Part shown: piece by piece, positions 18,835-28,383 of the stretch
How the letters are laid out: every line of letters starts with the position of its first letter
How positions within the stretch are numbered: the stretch's first letter is position 1
Source of the DNA: Bombella intestini
GTDB lineage: Bacteria; Pseudomonadota; Alphaproteobacteria; Acetobacterales; Acetobacteraceae
Assembly: GCF_002003665.1 (NCBI RefSeq)
Contig: NZ_JATM01000005.1
Location: 62,001-126,000 of the forward strand
DNA length: 64,000 nt
Direction of reading: 5' to 3'
The notes under the pieces: model-generated
What the model was told of the DNA's origin: nothing
The model's input: the letters and a program-made list of their open reading frames with translations, nothing else
Database searches by the model: none
Program-made: the position numbers and the translations under genes

Positions 18835-19653
18835 TCACAGATAACCGGCAACACGAAGACGCTCGAACGCATCTTCTGATTCATGGTCCATGGCACGGCC
18901 TGCACGCTCGGAAGTGCGGCTTGTCTCCAGCTCGGCAATCACTTCGGCCACGGTAGAAGCATTGCTCTCAATCGGGCTGGTAATGTCCTGATCGCCCAAT
19001 GAGCGATAACGCTTGCCGTCCTTGGCAAAATAGAGGTCCACGAGCGGAATATTCTCACGCTCAATATACCGCCAGATATCCAGCTCCCGCCATGCCAACA
19101 GCGGATGGACACGGACATGCATCCCATCCTCATAAGGTGTGGCGTACTGGTCCCAGAATTCCGGTGGCTGGTTGCGAACATCCCACTGATGGCTTGCCCC
19201 ACGAGGGCTGAAAACGCGCTCCTTGGCACGAGTAGCCTGCTCATCACGCCGGATACCCGCCACAATACCCCGGAATTTGTGCTTGTCGATCAGGTTTGCC
19301 AACCCAACCGTCTTACGAGCTGCGGAGCGGGCTGCCGGTGGCAGGGAGGGATCCATCTCCTCCACGGGAGGACAATCACCAAGCACGAGGTCCAGATTCC
19401 ACTTTTTAGTGTATTCATCCCGGAACTCATACATCTCCGGGAATTTCTTACCCGTATCCACATGCATGACAGGGAAAGGCACATGCCCCATGAAGGCCTT
19501 GCGGGCCAGCCAGACCATCACGTTGCTATCCTTACCCAATGACCAGAGTAGAGCCATGGGCTTCAGCTTGCGATAAGCCTCCCGCAGGATGAAGATGCTC
19601 TGGGCCTCCAGCTGGTCCAAACCATCCATGGTACGTGCTTCTTCCAGAGCCAT
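18835..19653 (-). CDS. cysD: Sulfate adenylyltransferase subunit 2
   Basis: The ATP-sulfurylase catalytic subunit, an ATP pyrophosphatase of the PAPS-reductase fold. It joins ATP and sulfate to APS with CysN. The 272 residues carry the PP-loop [33 protein letters not shown] in sense, and the conserved ending [14 protein letters not shown] type (here [14 protein letters not shown]). AAAGGGAG precedes the ATG. It lies 41 bases downstream of cysH and touches cysNC, forming the operon cysH-cysD-cysNC. Confidence 0.97.
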   Translation of the reverse strand: MALEEARTMDGLDQLEAQSIFILREAYRKLKPMALLWSLGKDSNVMVWLARKAFMGHVPFPVMHVDTGKKFPEMYEFRDEYTKKWNLDLVLGDCPPVEEMDPSLPPAARSAARKTVGLANLIDKHKFRGIVAGIRRDEQATRAKERVFSPRGASHQWDVRNQPPEFWDQYATPYEDGMHVRVHPLLAWRELDIWRYIERENIPLVDLYFAKDGKRYRSLGDQDITSPIESNASTVAEVIAELETSRTSERAGRAMDHESEDAFERLRVAGYL

Positions 19654-19694
19654 GACTGCTCCCTTTCCTTCATGGTGGGCCGTGCGGCCCGGTC

Positions 19695-20468
19695 TTACCG
19701 TGCGGGCCGCTCTGCAATCAGGGCAGCGGCTGAAACTTCTTCGGCATTAGCATCGGGTGGGGCCGGAACGGGCCGGTGCAACCCACATTCTGTCTTGGTC
19801 AGCCCGGCCCAGCGTCCGGCACGACTATCTTCCCCCTCACCGACCGGCCGTGTGCAAGGCTCGCAGCCAATAGAACGATACCCTTTTGCCACCAGTGGAT
19901 GCGGCGGCAGGGCTTTGTCCTTCATAAAACGGGCAATCTGCTCTTCGCTCCAGCCCGCCAAAGGGTTCAACTTCACGCTGCCATCCTCTTGCCGCTCTGC
20001 CACAGGCAAAGCGGCCCGGGTAGCGGCTTGCATCCGCTTACGCCCCGTCACCCAAATATCGAACTCTGGCAGCACCACTTCCAGCGGTTCCACCTTCCGC
20101 AAGGCACAACAAGCATCAGGATCGAAGGCTACAAGCTGCCCCCCGGGGTCCCGATACGCTACTTCGGCAGGGGCTGGTTGCAGGGTGCGAACATCCTCCA
20201 ACCCTAGGTGACGGCTTAGCTCATCCCGATAGGCCAGAGTTTCAGGGAAATGCCGCCCAGTATCGAGAAAGAAAACCGGTACGGCCTTATCCTGCGCGGC
20301 AACTTGCGCCAACAGCACCGCTGATTCTGCACCGAATGAGGAGATCACCGCTACACGCCCCGGAAAACGAGCCAGCACGGAGGACAGCACACGACCTGTT
20401 TCTTCCTCCGAAGCAGCTACGTCTCCCTGATGGGGCAGGGCTTGGAACTCGCTGTCCGATATCGCCAT
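19695..20468 (-). CDS. cysH: Iron-sulfur adenylylsulfate (APS) reductase
   Basis: A 257-residue reductase that turns APS (or PAPS) into sulfite with a thioredoxin-type donor. It has the nucleotide-binding SSFGAESAVLL, the catalytic KTECGLH near the C terminus, and two cysteine pairs, ACCALRKVEP and GCEPCTRP. Those pairs mark the [4Fe-4S] assimilatory APS reductase branch and are absent from the E. coli-type PAPS reductase. ATG 20468 is chosen because GGGGAG stands just upstream; the frame is open 22 codons further. It leads the cys operon. Sulfite reductase genes are not in the window. Confidence 0.94.
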   Translation of the reverse strand: MAISDSEFQALPHQGDVAASEEETGRVLSSVLARFPGRVAVISSFGAESAVLLAQVAAQDKAVPVFFLDTGRHFPETLAYRDELSRHLGLEDVRTLQPAPAEVAYRDPGGQLVAFDPDACCALRKVEPLEVVLPEFDIWVTGRKRMQAATRAALPVAERQEDGSVKLNPLAGWSEEQIARFMKDKALPPHPLVAKGYRSIGCEPCTRPVGEGEDSRAGRWAGLTKTECGLHRPVPAPPDANAEEVSAAALIAERPAR

Positions 20469-20550
20469 GTGATCTGCTCCCCGATGGAAAAATACGATGC
20501 GTTGTAAAGTAATTACATATTTAACTGGCTTCAATGTTCATTTTTGAAAA

Positions 20551-20569
20551 ATCATCAATTTTTGATGAT
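20551..20569. promoter_or_regulatory. Palindrome upstream of cysH
   Basis: ATCATCAA-TTT-TTGATGAT, a perfect 8-base inverted repeat, 82 bases before the cysH start in an AT-rich non-coding stretch. It is a candidate operator of the sulfate assimilation operon. The regulator is unknown. Confidence 0.5.
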
Positions 20570-20707
20570 ATAAGAATATCTTTATGTTTAAAAAAGACAA
20601 CTTCATGCGATCATAACCCACGAAAAACAGGGAAAAATCCATAAGTCACAACCTAGGGAGCCGTCTCATATTAAACTTACCAAGATAGTGATTTATACAG
20701 CACACTC

Positions 20708-22429
20708 TCAGAAACGGAGCGTAATGGTCGACAGCATATAGGTTGCATTCTGCCCTCCTGCCCGTCTCATACGGTGTGTTAACAGAGTCGCCCCGCCATC
20801 AATCTGCCAATTAACATGCTGCTGAAGCTGGAACTGCACCTGCCCTTGCGGCTGCAACCCCACGGCCCGCCCTACCCGCCGTAGCTTTGCCCCGGTCAGA
20901 AAGGCGAAGGGAGATGATGAGTTATACAAACCATCATTCATGCTCTCCCGCCAGAGATAAGGCACCCGGATGCGAATATTCATAAAAGGCCGAGGAGCAA
21001 TACTCACGAGCGGCCCAGCACTAATGATATTTGCCCGCGTGATTGTGCGGGTTAGGTCAAATGTCCCATTACGGGGAGAAAAGGGAGCCGAAAATGTCCC
21101 GACCGTGCCTTCACTGCGGCGATTATCACCCCCGCTATAGGCCTCGGCTTGCACACCCAAAAATGGATGCAGAGAAGAGGATGAATGACGCCACCCCAGC
21201 ACACCCCGCACCGCCCATGCACTCACAGGGCGGCTAGCAACGGCAGAACTGCCGGGATGGAAGCGTCCCCCCTGATACACACCTCCCAACTCATACTCGA
21301 AAGAAGGTGCCGAGCCATACCAACGGAAACCGCCATTCTGGCGTGTCTGCGTGCCCGCCTCGGACCCTTTGTAACGAGCCACAGCGGCGGATTTTCCGCC
21401 GTAATGAAACCCCATCCAAAAGAGATCGAGAAAAGAATGAACCTGTTCCCCAACGATGGAAAAAGGTTGCAGAGCAATACCGATATTTCCCCCATAAAGG
21501 CGGGTGTCGTCATCAAAACCACCCCCCATGATGGTATCTCTCGTCACCTGCGTGCCCACGAAATTATAGAGGTCCAGCCGCACCCGGTTCCACATGGCGT
21601 AGCCACGGACACCATTCCATGACAGCGGAACATTGGGTGTCTCCCGCATATAAACGAGCCATGACGGGGCATCGAGAAACTGCTGCCGCCCTACCAAAAT
21701 ACCGGTTTTTGCACCCAAAAGCTTACGCTCATAACCGACAAAAAGCTGTTGCACACCCAGCCTGCGCCGCCATGTGGCGTTATAGCCATAATAATTCCAG
21801 CCTGCGGCCTCACCATTATTCAGCTGGCCGAAGATCCGCCAATGCTGCCCTAAATGAAGGTCCATCCCCAACAGGTTACGCACCGTAAAACGCCCAGAAT
21901 GCCGCTTGCCAGCCGTCCCCAGCTGGGGGTTAGACTCATACCAATTGCGGATACGGGATTCACCGGACAAGGACAGCCATATGCTACCGGATTCATTCAG
22001 ACGAATAGCCTTCAAAGGGTCGAGAAAATCCGTATAGTTTTTAGGGTCTTTTTTACTGCTCCAATCCTCAGCCCACGGTGCCACCCCGTAAGTACCTACC
22101 GGCCCAAACCCAGCGAACTCGCCATTCCCCCAGTTAAAGGCCCCCCAGTCGCCCTGATGCCGCTTACGAGACCGGTTTTCTGCTGGTGTGACACGGCGGG
22201 GCTGGCCGATCACCCCCGCACCCGGCATCGTCTCCACAGCAGGCGGTACTTTATCAGCAACCTGAGCTTCCGCCCGTTTCTGCCCCACTAGAAAAGCCGA
22301 GGCCATCAAAGCGACAGAAACCCACGGAATCCGCCTTCTTGTCTCGGGTGATACAACGCCGCAACCCAAAAAGACCGGGGACGATCCCTTCTGCTTCATT
22401 ACACGCCATGATTGCCCGCCTGTCTGCAT
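20708..22429 (-). CDS. Alginate-export-type outer-membrane porin
   Basis: A protein of up to 573 residues with a signal-like N terminus (hydrophobic WVSVALMASAFLV, then AEAQ). The rest is a beta-barrel rich in aromatic, Gly and Arg residues, ending in TLRF, the aromatic C terminus expected of outer-membrane barrels. The central part (FTVRNLLGMDLHLGQHWRIF, then WLVYMRETPNVPLSWNGVRG) resembles the alginate export domain family. In acetic acid bacteria such porins occur beside nutrient genes and need not export alginate. The start is uncertain: ATG 22399 is an alternative. The substrate is unknown. Confidence 0.8.
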   Translation of the reverse strand: MQTGGQSWRVMKQKGSSPVFLGCGVVSPETRRRIPWVSVALMASAFLVGQKRAEAQVADKVPPAVETMPGAGVIGQPRRVTPAENRSRKRHQGDWGAFNWGNGEFAGFGPVGTYGVAPWAEDWSSKKDPKNYTDFLDPLKAIRLNESGSIWLSLSGESRIRNWYESNPQLGTAGKRHSGRFTVRNLLGMDLHLGQHWRIFGQLNNGEAAGWNYYGYNATWRRRLGVQQLFVGYERKLLGAKTGILVGRQQFLDAPSWLVYMRETPNVPLSWNGVRGYAMWNRVRLDLYNFVGTQVTRDTIMGGGFDDDTRLYGGNIGIALQPFSIVGEQVHSFLDLFWMGFHYGGKSAAVARYKGSEAGTQTRQNGGFRWYGSAPSFEYELGGVYQGGRFHPGSSAVASRPVSAWAVRGVLGWRHSSSSLHPFLGVQAEAYSGGDNRRSEGTVGTFSAPFSPRNGTFDLTRTITRANIISAGPLVSIAPRPFMNIRIRVPYLWRESMNDGLYNSSSPFAFLTGAKLRRVGRAVGLQPQGQVQFQLQQHVNWQIDGGATLLTHRMRRAGGQNATYMLSTITLRF

Positions 22430-22590
22430 GAAGCGTCCAATTACAACTTTTGTTAATCGTGTTTTTTATTAAATACTCTTTTATTTCACTTGTGAAGTCG
22501 TGATTTGTTTTTATCAAAAAACTGTCACACACCTTACCCATCTCTTGATGGGCTGGCAGGCGCAGCACAACACTGCGCCTGCCTCCTCCT

Positions 22591-23211
22591 TCAGCTTACG
22601 CACTCTTTCAGGAACTGCTCCATTGCCTGCCCACGATGGCTGAAACGATTCTTCTCCGTCTCGGCCATCTCAGCAAACGTGCGACTTTCCCCTTCAGGAA
22701 GGAACATCGGGTCATAACCATGCCCATGCTCACCTCGGGGCGGCCATGTAACCTGCCCACGACACTCCCCCCGCACGAAGCGATAAGCTCCATCCGGCCA
22801 TGCCAGACACAGCACCACCACAAAGGACGCCGTTTTATCGACTGATCCACTGGCCTGCATTTCCTCATGAACACGGTTCATCGCCAGTGCCATATCCCGT
22901 TGCGGGCCTGCCCAGCGAGCAGAATAGACACCCGGCCTGCCATCTAATGCAGCCACGCAAAAACCGGAATCATCAGCCAACGCAGGCAGGCCGGTCGCCT
23001 TCGCAGCAGCTTCCGCTTTGATGAGCGCATTACCCTCAAAGTCAGTTGCCGTTTCCTCCGGCTCTGGCAGGTTCATTTCAGCAGCAGAGCAGACCGTAAT
23101 GCCGCTCTCTGCCAGCAGAAGGGAGAATTCCCGCAACTTGCCTTTATTATGGCTTGCCAGAACAATCTCGCTGCCACGCTCCAAACGGCGGGTACAATCC
23201 TGTCCGCTCAT
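22591..23211 (-). CDS. rdgB: dITP/XTP pyrophosphatase (HAM1/RdgB family)
   Basis: A 206-residue housecleaning enzyme that hydrolyses non-canonical purine NTPs such as dITP and XTP to monophosphates, keeping them out of DNA. Motifs are ASHNKGKLREF at the N terminus, ALADDSGFCV for metal binding, YSARWAGP, and the C-terminal SHRGQAM. It lies 31 bases downstream of rph on the same strand, a neighbourhood common in bacteria. Confidence 0.95.
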   Translation of the reverse strand: MSGQDCTRRLERGSEIVLASHNKGKLREFSLLLAESGITVCSAAEMNLPEPEETATDFEGNALIKAEAAAKATGLPALADDSGFCVAALDGRPGVYSARWAGPQRDMALAMNRVHEEMQASGSVDKTASFVVVLCLAWPDGAYRFVRGECRGQVTWPPRGEHGHGYDPMFLPEGESRTFAEMAETEKNRFSHRGQAMEQFLKECVS

Positions 23212-23242
23212 TCAGCCATTCCTTCTTTCATCTCGCCGATAC

Positions 23243-23959
23243 TCAGCCCTTCTTGCGGGCTAGAGCTTCCTTCTGCACGGCGAACAGCTCTTTCGTGCCC
23301 TTCTGGGCTAGATCGAACAAAATCTGAAACTCTTCAGGCCGGAAGGGGCGGTCTTCTGCCGTGCCCTGAATTTCCACAATGCCGCCATCGGCTGTCAGAA
23401 CGAAATTAGTATCAGCCTGTGCGCTGCTATCCTCTGCATAATCAAGGTCCAGCACCGGGCCAGCTGCTGTCAGCCCGCAAGACACAGCAGCGACCTGCCC
23501 CGTCAGAGCCTTGGACTTGCCCATGCCCTCCAGAGCGATGGCCAGAGCCACCCATGCCCCAGTGATGGAGGCGCAACGTGTTCCACCATCAGCATTCAGC
23601 ACATCACAATCCAGCGTGATCATGCACTCACCCAGAGCCTTGAGGTCCACACAAGCCCGCAAAGAGCGGCCAATAAGACGCTGAATCTCCTGCGTGCGGC
23701 CGGACTGTTTGCCTCGAGCAGCCTCACGAGAGCCACGAGTGTGGGTAGCACGGGGCAACATCCCATATTCCGCCGTGACCCAGCCCTGCCCCTGCCCCCG
23801 CAGGAACGGCGGTACCCGTGTCTCGACAGAAGCCGTGCAGAGAACCTCCGTCCCCCCAACACGAATCAACGCAGAACCTTCCGCATGAGTAGAAAAACCG
23901 GTCTCGATCGTAACCGGGCGAAGGGCATTATCAGTACGGCCAGAGGGACGTTCAGACAT
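23243..23959 (-). CDS. rph: Ribonuclease PH
   Basis: Phosphorolytic 3'-5' exoribonuclease that trims tRNA 3' ends. The 238 residues are the usual length. Motifs are [13 protein letters not shown] at the N terminus, the basic stretch [28 protein letters not shown], and the acidic [19 protein letters not shown]. It forms a two-gene unit with rdgB and is divergent from the PBP1A gene across 174 bases. Confidence 0.96.
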   Translation of the reverse strand: MSERPSGRTDNALRPVTIETGFSTHAEGSALIRVGGTEVLCTASVETRVPPFLRGQGQGWVTAEYGMLPRATHTRGSREAARGKQSGRTQEIQRLIGRSLRACVDLKALGECMITLDCDVLNADGGTRCASITGAWVALAIALEGMGKSKALTGQVAAVSCGLTAAGPVLDLDYAEDSSAQADTNFVLTADGGIVEIQGTAEDRPFRPEEFQILFDLAQKGTKELFAVQKEALARKKG

Positions 23960-24133
23960 GAAACATAATCCTTAAAATCTCTTCAGAAACTCTACACGGG
24001 GCGGGCTAAAAACCGCCCTCATGACAGAACACCACCATAGGCACCCCCTGCCCTGCCGGCCATACCCACCCACAAAAAACAGGCAACACTCTGCTTCTTC
24101 CCGTTCTTTTGCAGGCCATGTTATAGAAAAGGC

Positions 24134-26695
24134 ATGAAGCGTTCCTCCATGCTGCCAGACAGCCCGCCATCACCATCCCAGAAGCCCCGTTTCCGCCGTT
24201 GGCGGTTTCTGCTGGGGGCTGCCCTTGGCATTGGCACGTTCGGCTTTTCTGCCGTCATTCTCACAGGGGTGGGGCTGTATGCCCATCTCAGTGCCAATCT
24301 GCCCAGCGTGGACGCTCTCCAACATTACAAGCCGCCCGTGGTCAGCCGCCTTTACACATCCGATGACCAACTCATGGCCGAGCTGTCCCATGAGCGGCGC
24401 ATCTATGTGCCTATCCGGGCCATCCCACCACTCGTCCGCAACGCTTTCATCGCTGCCGAGGACCAGAACTTCTATTCACACGGCGGTGTGGACCCTCTGG
24501 CCATGCTACGGGCGGGCGTGACGGATATTGTCAGCATCCTCACCCATCAGGGGAAACGACCACTGGGGGCCTCGACCATCACCCAGCAGGTGGCCAAGGT
24601 CATGCTGCTGAACAATAACAGCCTGACCATCGAACGAAAGGTTCGGGAAGCCCTTCTCGCCATGCGGATTGAGCATACGCTCTCCAAAGATCGGATTTTA
24701 GAAATCTATCTGAATGGCATCTATCTGGGTAACGGTGCTTATGGAGTCGAGGCAGCGGCGCAGACTTACTTCAACAAGACGTTGGACCAGCTAAGCGATG
24801 CCGAGGCGGCCATGCTCGCCAGCATGCCCAAATCACCCAGCAACTATAATCCATTCCTTCACCCTAAAGCTGCCATGTGGCGGCGCAACTGGGTGTTGGA
24901 TCGGATGGGCGAGACCCATGCCATCCCCACTGACGAAGCCCAGCAGGCCAAGCAGGACCCGCTCGTGCCGCAGGGACAGGTGCGTTTCGGTCCGCTTGCC
25001 AACTCCGAATGGTTCGCTGCGGAAGTCCGCCGCCAGCTAACATCCCTCTATAGTGAGGAACAGACAACCGAAGGCGGGCTGGATGTCCATACCAGTCTGG
25101 ACCCGCACCTCCAGCAGGTTAGTACGAAGCTTCTGCGGGAAGGGTTGATGTCTTATGCCCGCACTCATGAAGGCTGGCACGGTGCTGTCGGTCATCTGGA
25201 CAGTGACGCTCTGGCAGACTGGCAAAACGGTATCGTCAAACAGAAAAACCCAGCCGGGATGCTGTCCACATGGCGGCTGGCTGTTGTGCTTGCCACCACT
25301 CCGGCGGTCCGTGTCGGTTGGGTAAAGGCTCATGACACCCACACAGCCATACTCCACAAAGCCGATGAGGTATGGAGCCACCGGAGCCATCCACTTCAAA
25401 CGGGCGACCTCGTGATGGTCGAACCACAGGATGACGGGTCAGCCGCTCTGGAACAGATTCCCCAAGTGGAAGGAGCGACTGTCACGCTGGATGCCCATAC
25501 AGGGCGCGTTCTCGCCCTTGTGGGTGGCTGGTCTTTCCAACAGAGCCAGTTCAACCGTGTGACACAAGCACAGCGTCAACCGGGGTCATCTTTCAAACCG
25601 CTGGTCTATCTGGCGGCAATGGAGCGGGATATTTCCCCTTCCGAGACATTCGATGATTCTCCCATCAGCTTCGGGGACTGGAAGCCGCAGAATTACGAAC
25701 ATGACAACTGGGGCCCCACCACTCTGCATGATGCCCTGCGGGAGAGCCGCAACCTCGTAACCATCCGTGTGGCAGCCCATCTGGGTATGAAGGCCGTCAG
25801 TGACATGGCCGTGCGGTCCGGCATGGTCGATAACATGCCGCCCTACCTCCCTGCTGCCCTCGGTGCTGTAGAAACAACCGTTCTGCGGGAAGCTGGGGCC
25901 TATGCCGCCATTGCCAATGGGGGACACAGCATTACACCCAGCCTGATTGATTACATCCAGAATCCGGATGGCACCATCATCTGGCGCAATCAGGCCAATC
26001 AGCGCACCGTAACGACCGAAAACGGCCTGCCCGTAATCCGTGATGGCCGTCCGGTCTTGGCCTCACCACAAAGCACCTTCCAGATCACCACTATGATGCG
26101 GGATGTCATCGCCCGTGGGACGGGTGTCCGGGCCGGGGTAGGAATCGACCGCCCCATCGCTGGTAAAACTGGTACCAGTCAGGATTACCATGACGCATGG
26201 TTTGCCGGTTTCTCCCCTGATACCGTCACGGTGGTGTGGATCGGCTATGATGCACCCCGCAGTCTAGGCAAGAATGAGACAGGTGGCCATCTAGCCGGAC
26301 CAATCTGGAATGGCATCATGAAGGCCGTCTTCGCCACGCACCCCCGGTTGGACTTCCCCGTGCCGGAGGGTGTCACGCTGGCCGAATATGATACGGGACG
26401 CATCCGGGCCATTGATGCCTTCAAGACCGGTCAGATTCCGGGGGCCTCCGTCCCACTGCATGGATTTGGTGCCGGAACACAGGCCCTCACCGCTGCCGAT
26501 ACAGGCGCAGACATGATTCCTGATTCCGAAACGGATATGCCTAGCTCCACCCCATCCAGCACCAATCCTACCAAGGATAATGCGCTGGATGGAAACGTGC
26601 CCCCGCCACCCTCTTCCGCCCCACCTGTGGAGGCCCCTCAGGAGAAAGCAAACCCTGCAGAGGGAGGTGACATTGGTGTCGGTGGTCTGTACTAA
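24134..26695 (+). CDS. mrcA: Class A penicillin-binding protein 1A
   Basis: A bifunctional peptidoglycan synthase anchored in the inner membrane. It has a basic cytoplasmic tail, one membrane segment (about 25-50), then a glycosyltransferase-51 domain (AAEDQNFYSHGGVDP, GASTITQQVAK, LNGIYLGNGAYGVEAAA). The transpeptidase domain follows, with the active serine in PGSSFKP, then SRN and KTGTSQDYHDAWF. The tail, from about residue 780, is Pro/Ser/Thr-rich and low in complexity. The 853-residue length is normal for the family. prfB follows after 39 bases, as in many alphaproteobacteria. Confidence 0.95.
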   Translation: MKRSSMLPDSPPSPSQKPRFRRWRFLLGAALGIGTFGFSAVILTGVGLYAHLSANLPSVDALQHYKPPVVSRLYTSDDQLMAELSHERRIYVPIRAIPPLVRNAFIAAEDQNFYSHGGVDPLAMLRAGVTDIVSILTHQGKRPLGASTITQQVAKVMLLNNNSLTIERKVREALLAMRIEHTLSKDRILEIYLNGIYLGNGAYGVEAAAQTYFNKTLDQLSDAEAAMLASMPKSPSNYNPFLHPKAAMWRRNWVLDRMGETHAIPTDEAQQAKQDPLVPQGQVRFGPLANSEWFAAEVRRQLTSLYSEEQTTEGGLDVHTSLDPHLQQVSTKLLREGLMSYARTHEGWHGAVGHLDSDALADWQNGIVKQKNPAGMLSTWRLAVVLATTPAVRVGWVKAHDTHTAILHKADEVWSHRSHPLQTGDLVMVEPQDDGSAALEQIPQVEGATVTLDAHTGRVLALVGGWSFQQSQFNRVTQAQRQPGSSFKPLVYLAAMERDISPSETFDDSPISFGDWKPQNYEHDNWGPTTLHDALRESRNLVTIRVAAHLGMKAVSDMAVRSGMVDNMPPYLPAALGAVETTVLREAGAYAAIANGGHSITPSLIDYIQNPDGTIIWRNQANQRTVTTENGLPVIRDGRPVLASPQSTFQITTMMRDVIARGTGVRAGVGIDRPIAGKTGTSQDYHDAWFAGFSPDTVTVVWIGYDAPRSLGKNETGGHLAGPIWNGIMKAVFATHPRLDFPVPEGVTLAEYDTGRIRAIDAFKTGQIPGASVPLHGFGAGTQALTAADTGADMIPDSETDMPSSTPSSTNPTKDNALDGNVPPPPSSAPPVEAPQEKANPAEGGDIGVGGLY

Positions 26696-26734
26696 AGCAG
26701 CAACACTAACCTGAAGGAAACAGGAGAACGCCTG

Positions 26735-27866
26735 ATGTCGGCTGAGACCGAAGCCCTCTCCGAACAGATCAAGCAGTCGGTGGCACTGCTGAGGAGGCAT
26801 CTTTGACTGGGATGTCGCCAAAACACGCCTTGCCGAACTGAACCACCTCTCCGAAGACCCGGACCTCTGGAACAACCCAGATGCCGCCCAAAAACTGATG
26901 CGTGAGCGCACCATGCTCGCCAATCAGATTGAGGGGGTCGAAGCCTTGGAGGCCGACGTGCAAGACACGTTGGACCTTGTCGAGCTGGCCGAGATGGAGA
27001 ATGATGACGCCGTAGTGCAGGAAGGACTTGCCACCCTGCGGAGCCTCGCTGCTCAGGCCCAGCAACGTGAGACAGAAAGCCTTCTCTCCGGTGAGGCTGA
27101 TAGCAATGACTGCTATCTTGAGGTCAATGCCGGTGCTGGTGGTACAGAGGCGCAGGACTGGGCAGAGATGCTTCTGCGCATGTACACGCGCTGGTCCGAG
27201 AAGCACGGCTATAAAGTATCTCTGATGGAAAGCAGCGAAGGAGAACAGGCTGGACTGAAATCCGCCACCATCCTCGTCAGCGGTCCTAACGCCTATGGCT
27301 GGCTGAAGACAGAAGCCGGGGTGCATCGCCTTGTGCGCATCTCCCCCTTCGATTCCGCTGCACGGCGGCAGACCTCTTTTGCCTCCATCTATATCTCGCC
27401 CGTCGTGGATGATTCCATCGAAATCGAGATCATCGATTCCGACTTGCGGGTGGATACATTCCGGGCCTCCGGGGCTGGTGGGCAGCACGTCAATAAGACG
27501 GACTCCGCCATCCGTATCACCCATATCCCGACCGGCATCGTTGTGGCCTGTCAGACAGACCGTTCCCAGCATCGCAACCGGGCCACGGCCATGGAGATGC
27601 TGAAGGCTCGCCTCTATGAGGCTGAACTTCAGAAGCGGGAAGCTGAGGCCTCCGCTGCCGAAGCTGCCAAGACGGACATTGGCTGGGGTCATCAGATCCG
27701 TTCCTACGTTCTGGCACCGTATCAGCTCGTCAAGGACTTGCGGACCAACATTGAGAAGGGCAACCCTGATGCCGTTCTTGATGGCGATCTGGATGAATTT
27801 ATGGCGGCCTCTCTTGCGCAGCGTGTCAGTACCACACGCTCCGAGGCAAGTGCGACAGCCCAGTAA
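26735..27866 (+). CDS. prfB: Peptide chain release factor 2, with programmed +1 frameshift
   Basis: Release factor for UGA and UAA codons. Translation starts at ATG 26735 (GGAG at 26723-26726) and runs 23 codons to CTT followed by an in-frame TGA at 26804-26806. A +1 shift at CTTTGA moves to the frame beginning GAC at 26805, which runs to 27866, giving about 376 residues. The stimulator AGGAGG (26792-26797) sits 3 bases before CTT, the same spacing as in E. coli. RF2 hallmarks are the SPF discriminator ([12 protein letters not shown]) and [13 protein letters not shown]. An annotation beginning at the later ATG (26898) would lose about 55 residues. Confidence 0.96.
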
Positions 27867-27910
27867 GCCATCCGGCTGCAGGGCTGTTTTGCCTGTCCCC
27901 ATATGAAAAG

Positions 27911-27944
27911 AGGGGCTGACCTTACGAGGTCATGCCCCTTTTTT
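27911..27944 (+). terminator. Intrinsic terminator of prfB
   Basis: AGGGGCTGACCT (27911-27922) pairs with AGGTCATGCCCCT (27927-27939) around TACG with one mismatch, and a run of T follows. It lies about 45 bases after the prfB stop. Confidence 0.92.
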
Positions 27945-28200
27945 ACGTTATTTATCATAAAATACTATTTAAAATAGTTATTTTTAGGGATAATTTCCAG
28001 TATTATTTGTTTTTCCCATAAGACTAACCAACCAAAACAATTCACAGAACGCCCCATTTTCTCCTCATAAGAAAACTCTACAAAACCCTTGAAAAACCGA
28101 TGGATATTTAAACATCCTAGCAGATATCCACATGGATACCCCTTTTTATACACAGATGGTCCTGCGAAAGAGTCGCATAACAACCCTTGCATCACAGGGG
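27945..28200. other. AT-rich non-coding stretch before the Ton operon
   Basis: No credible gene. The stretch is much richer in A and T than its surroundings. It holds a perfect palindrome ACTATTT-A-AAATAGT (27964-27978) and an inverted repeat TGGATAT (28101-28107) / ATATCCA (28124-28130), followed by a further TGGATA at 28133. It probably contains the promoter and operators of the tonB region. No exact promoter could be fixed. Confidence 0.5.
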
Positions 28201-28383
28201 CCGCTTAGGCCATTGGTAAAGAGGACCGGCGCGGGAGTGATCCCATGCCAGTGCGCTGGCAACCTTCTGGAGGGAATAATCCTCTAACGTGGAACGTCGG
28301 CACGGCGCACATACCGCAACGAGCAAGCGTCTTTATAGGGAACGCCGAACCTACGGCGTGGAAAAGGGTAAAAGGGTTTTGAA
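28201..28383 (+). promoter_or_regulatory. Candidate structured leader RNA upstream of tonB
   Basis: About 180 GC-rich bases after the AT-rich stretch, with several compact hairpins. GGGA-GTGA-TCCC (28233-28244) has a GNRA loop. TGCCAG-TGCG-CTGGCA (28246-28261) has a UNCG-type loop. ACGCCG-AACCTA-CGGCGT (28342-28359) is a 6-base stem. The tonB ATG follows at 28384 with no terminator between. It could be a structured 5' leader or a separate small RNA. It did not match any riboswitch, 6S, SRP or tmRNA consensus that I know. Confidence 0.45.

Noticed and set aside
27965-28195. Minus-strand 76-codon frame in the AT-rich stretch before tonB
   Set aside because: No ribosome binding site or family resemblance was seen, and it overlaps palindromes and likely promoter DNA.
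28314-28324. GCAACGAGC, identical to a piece of 16S rRNA
   Set aside because: Nine bases only, with no further similarity on either side. It is taken as chance.
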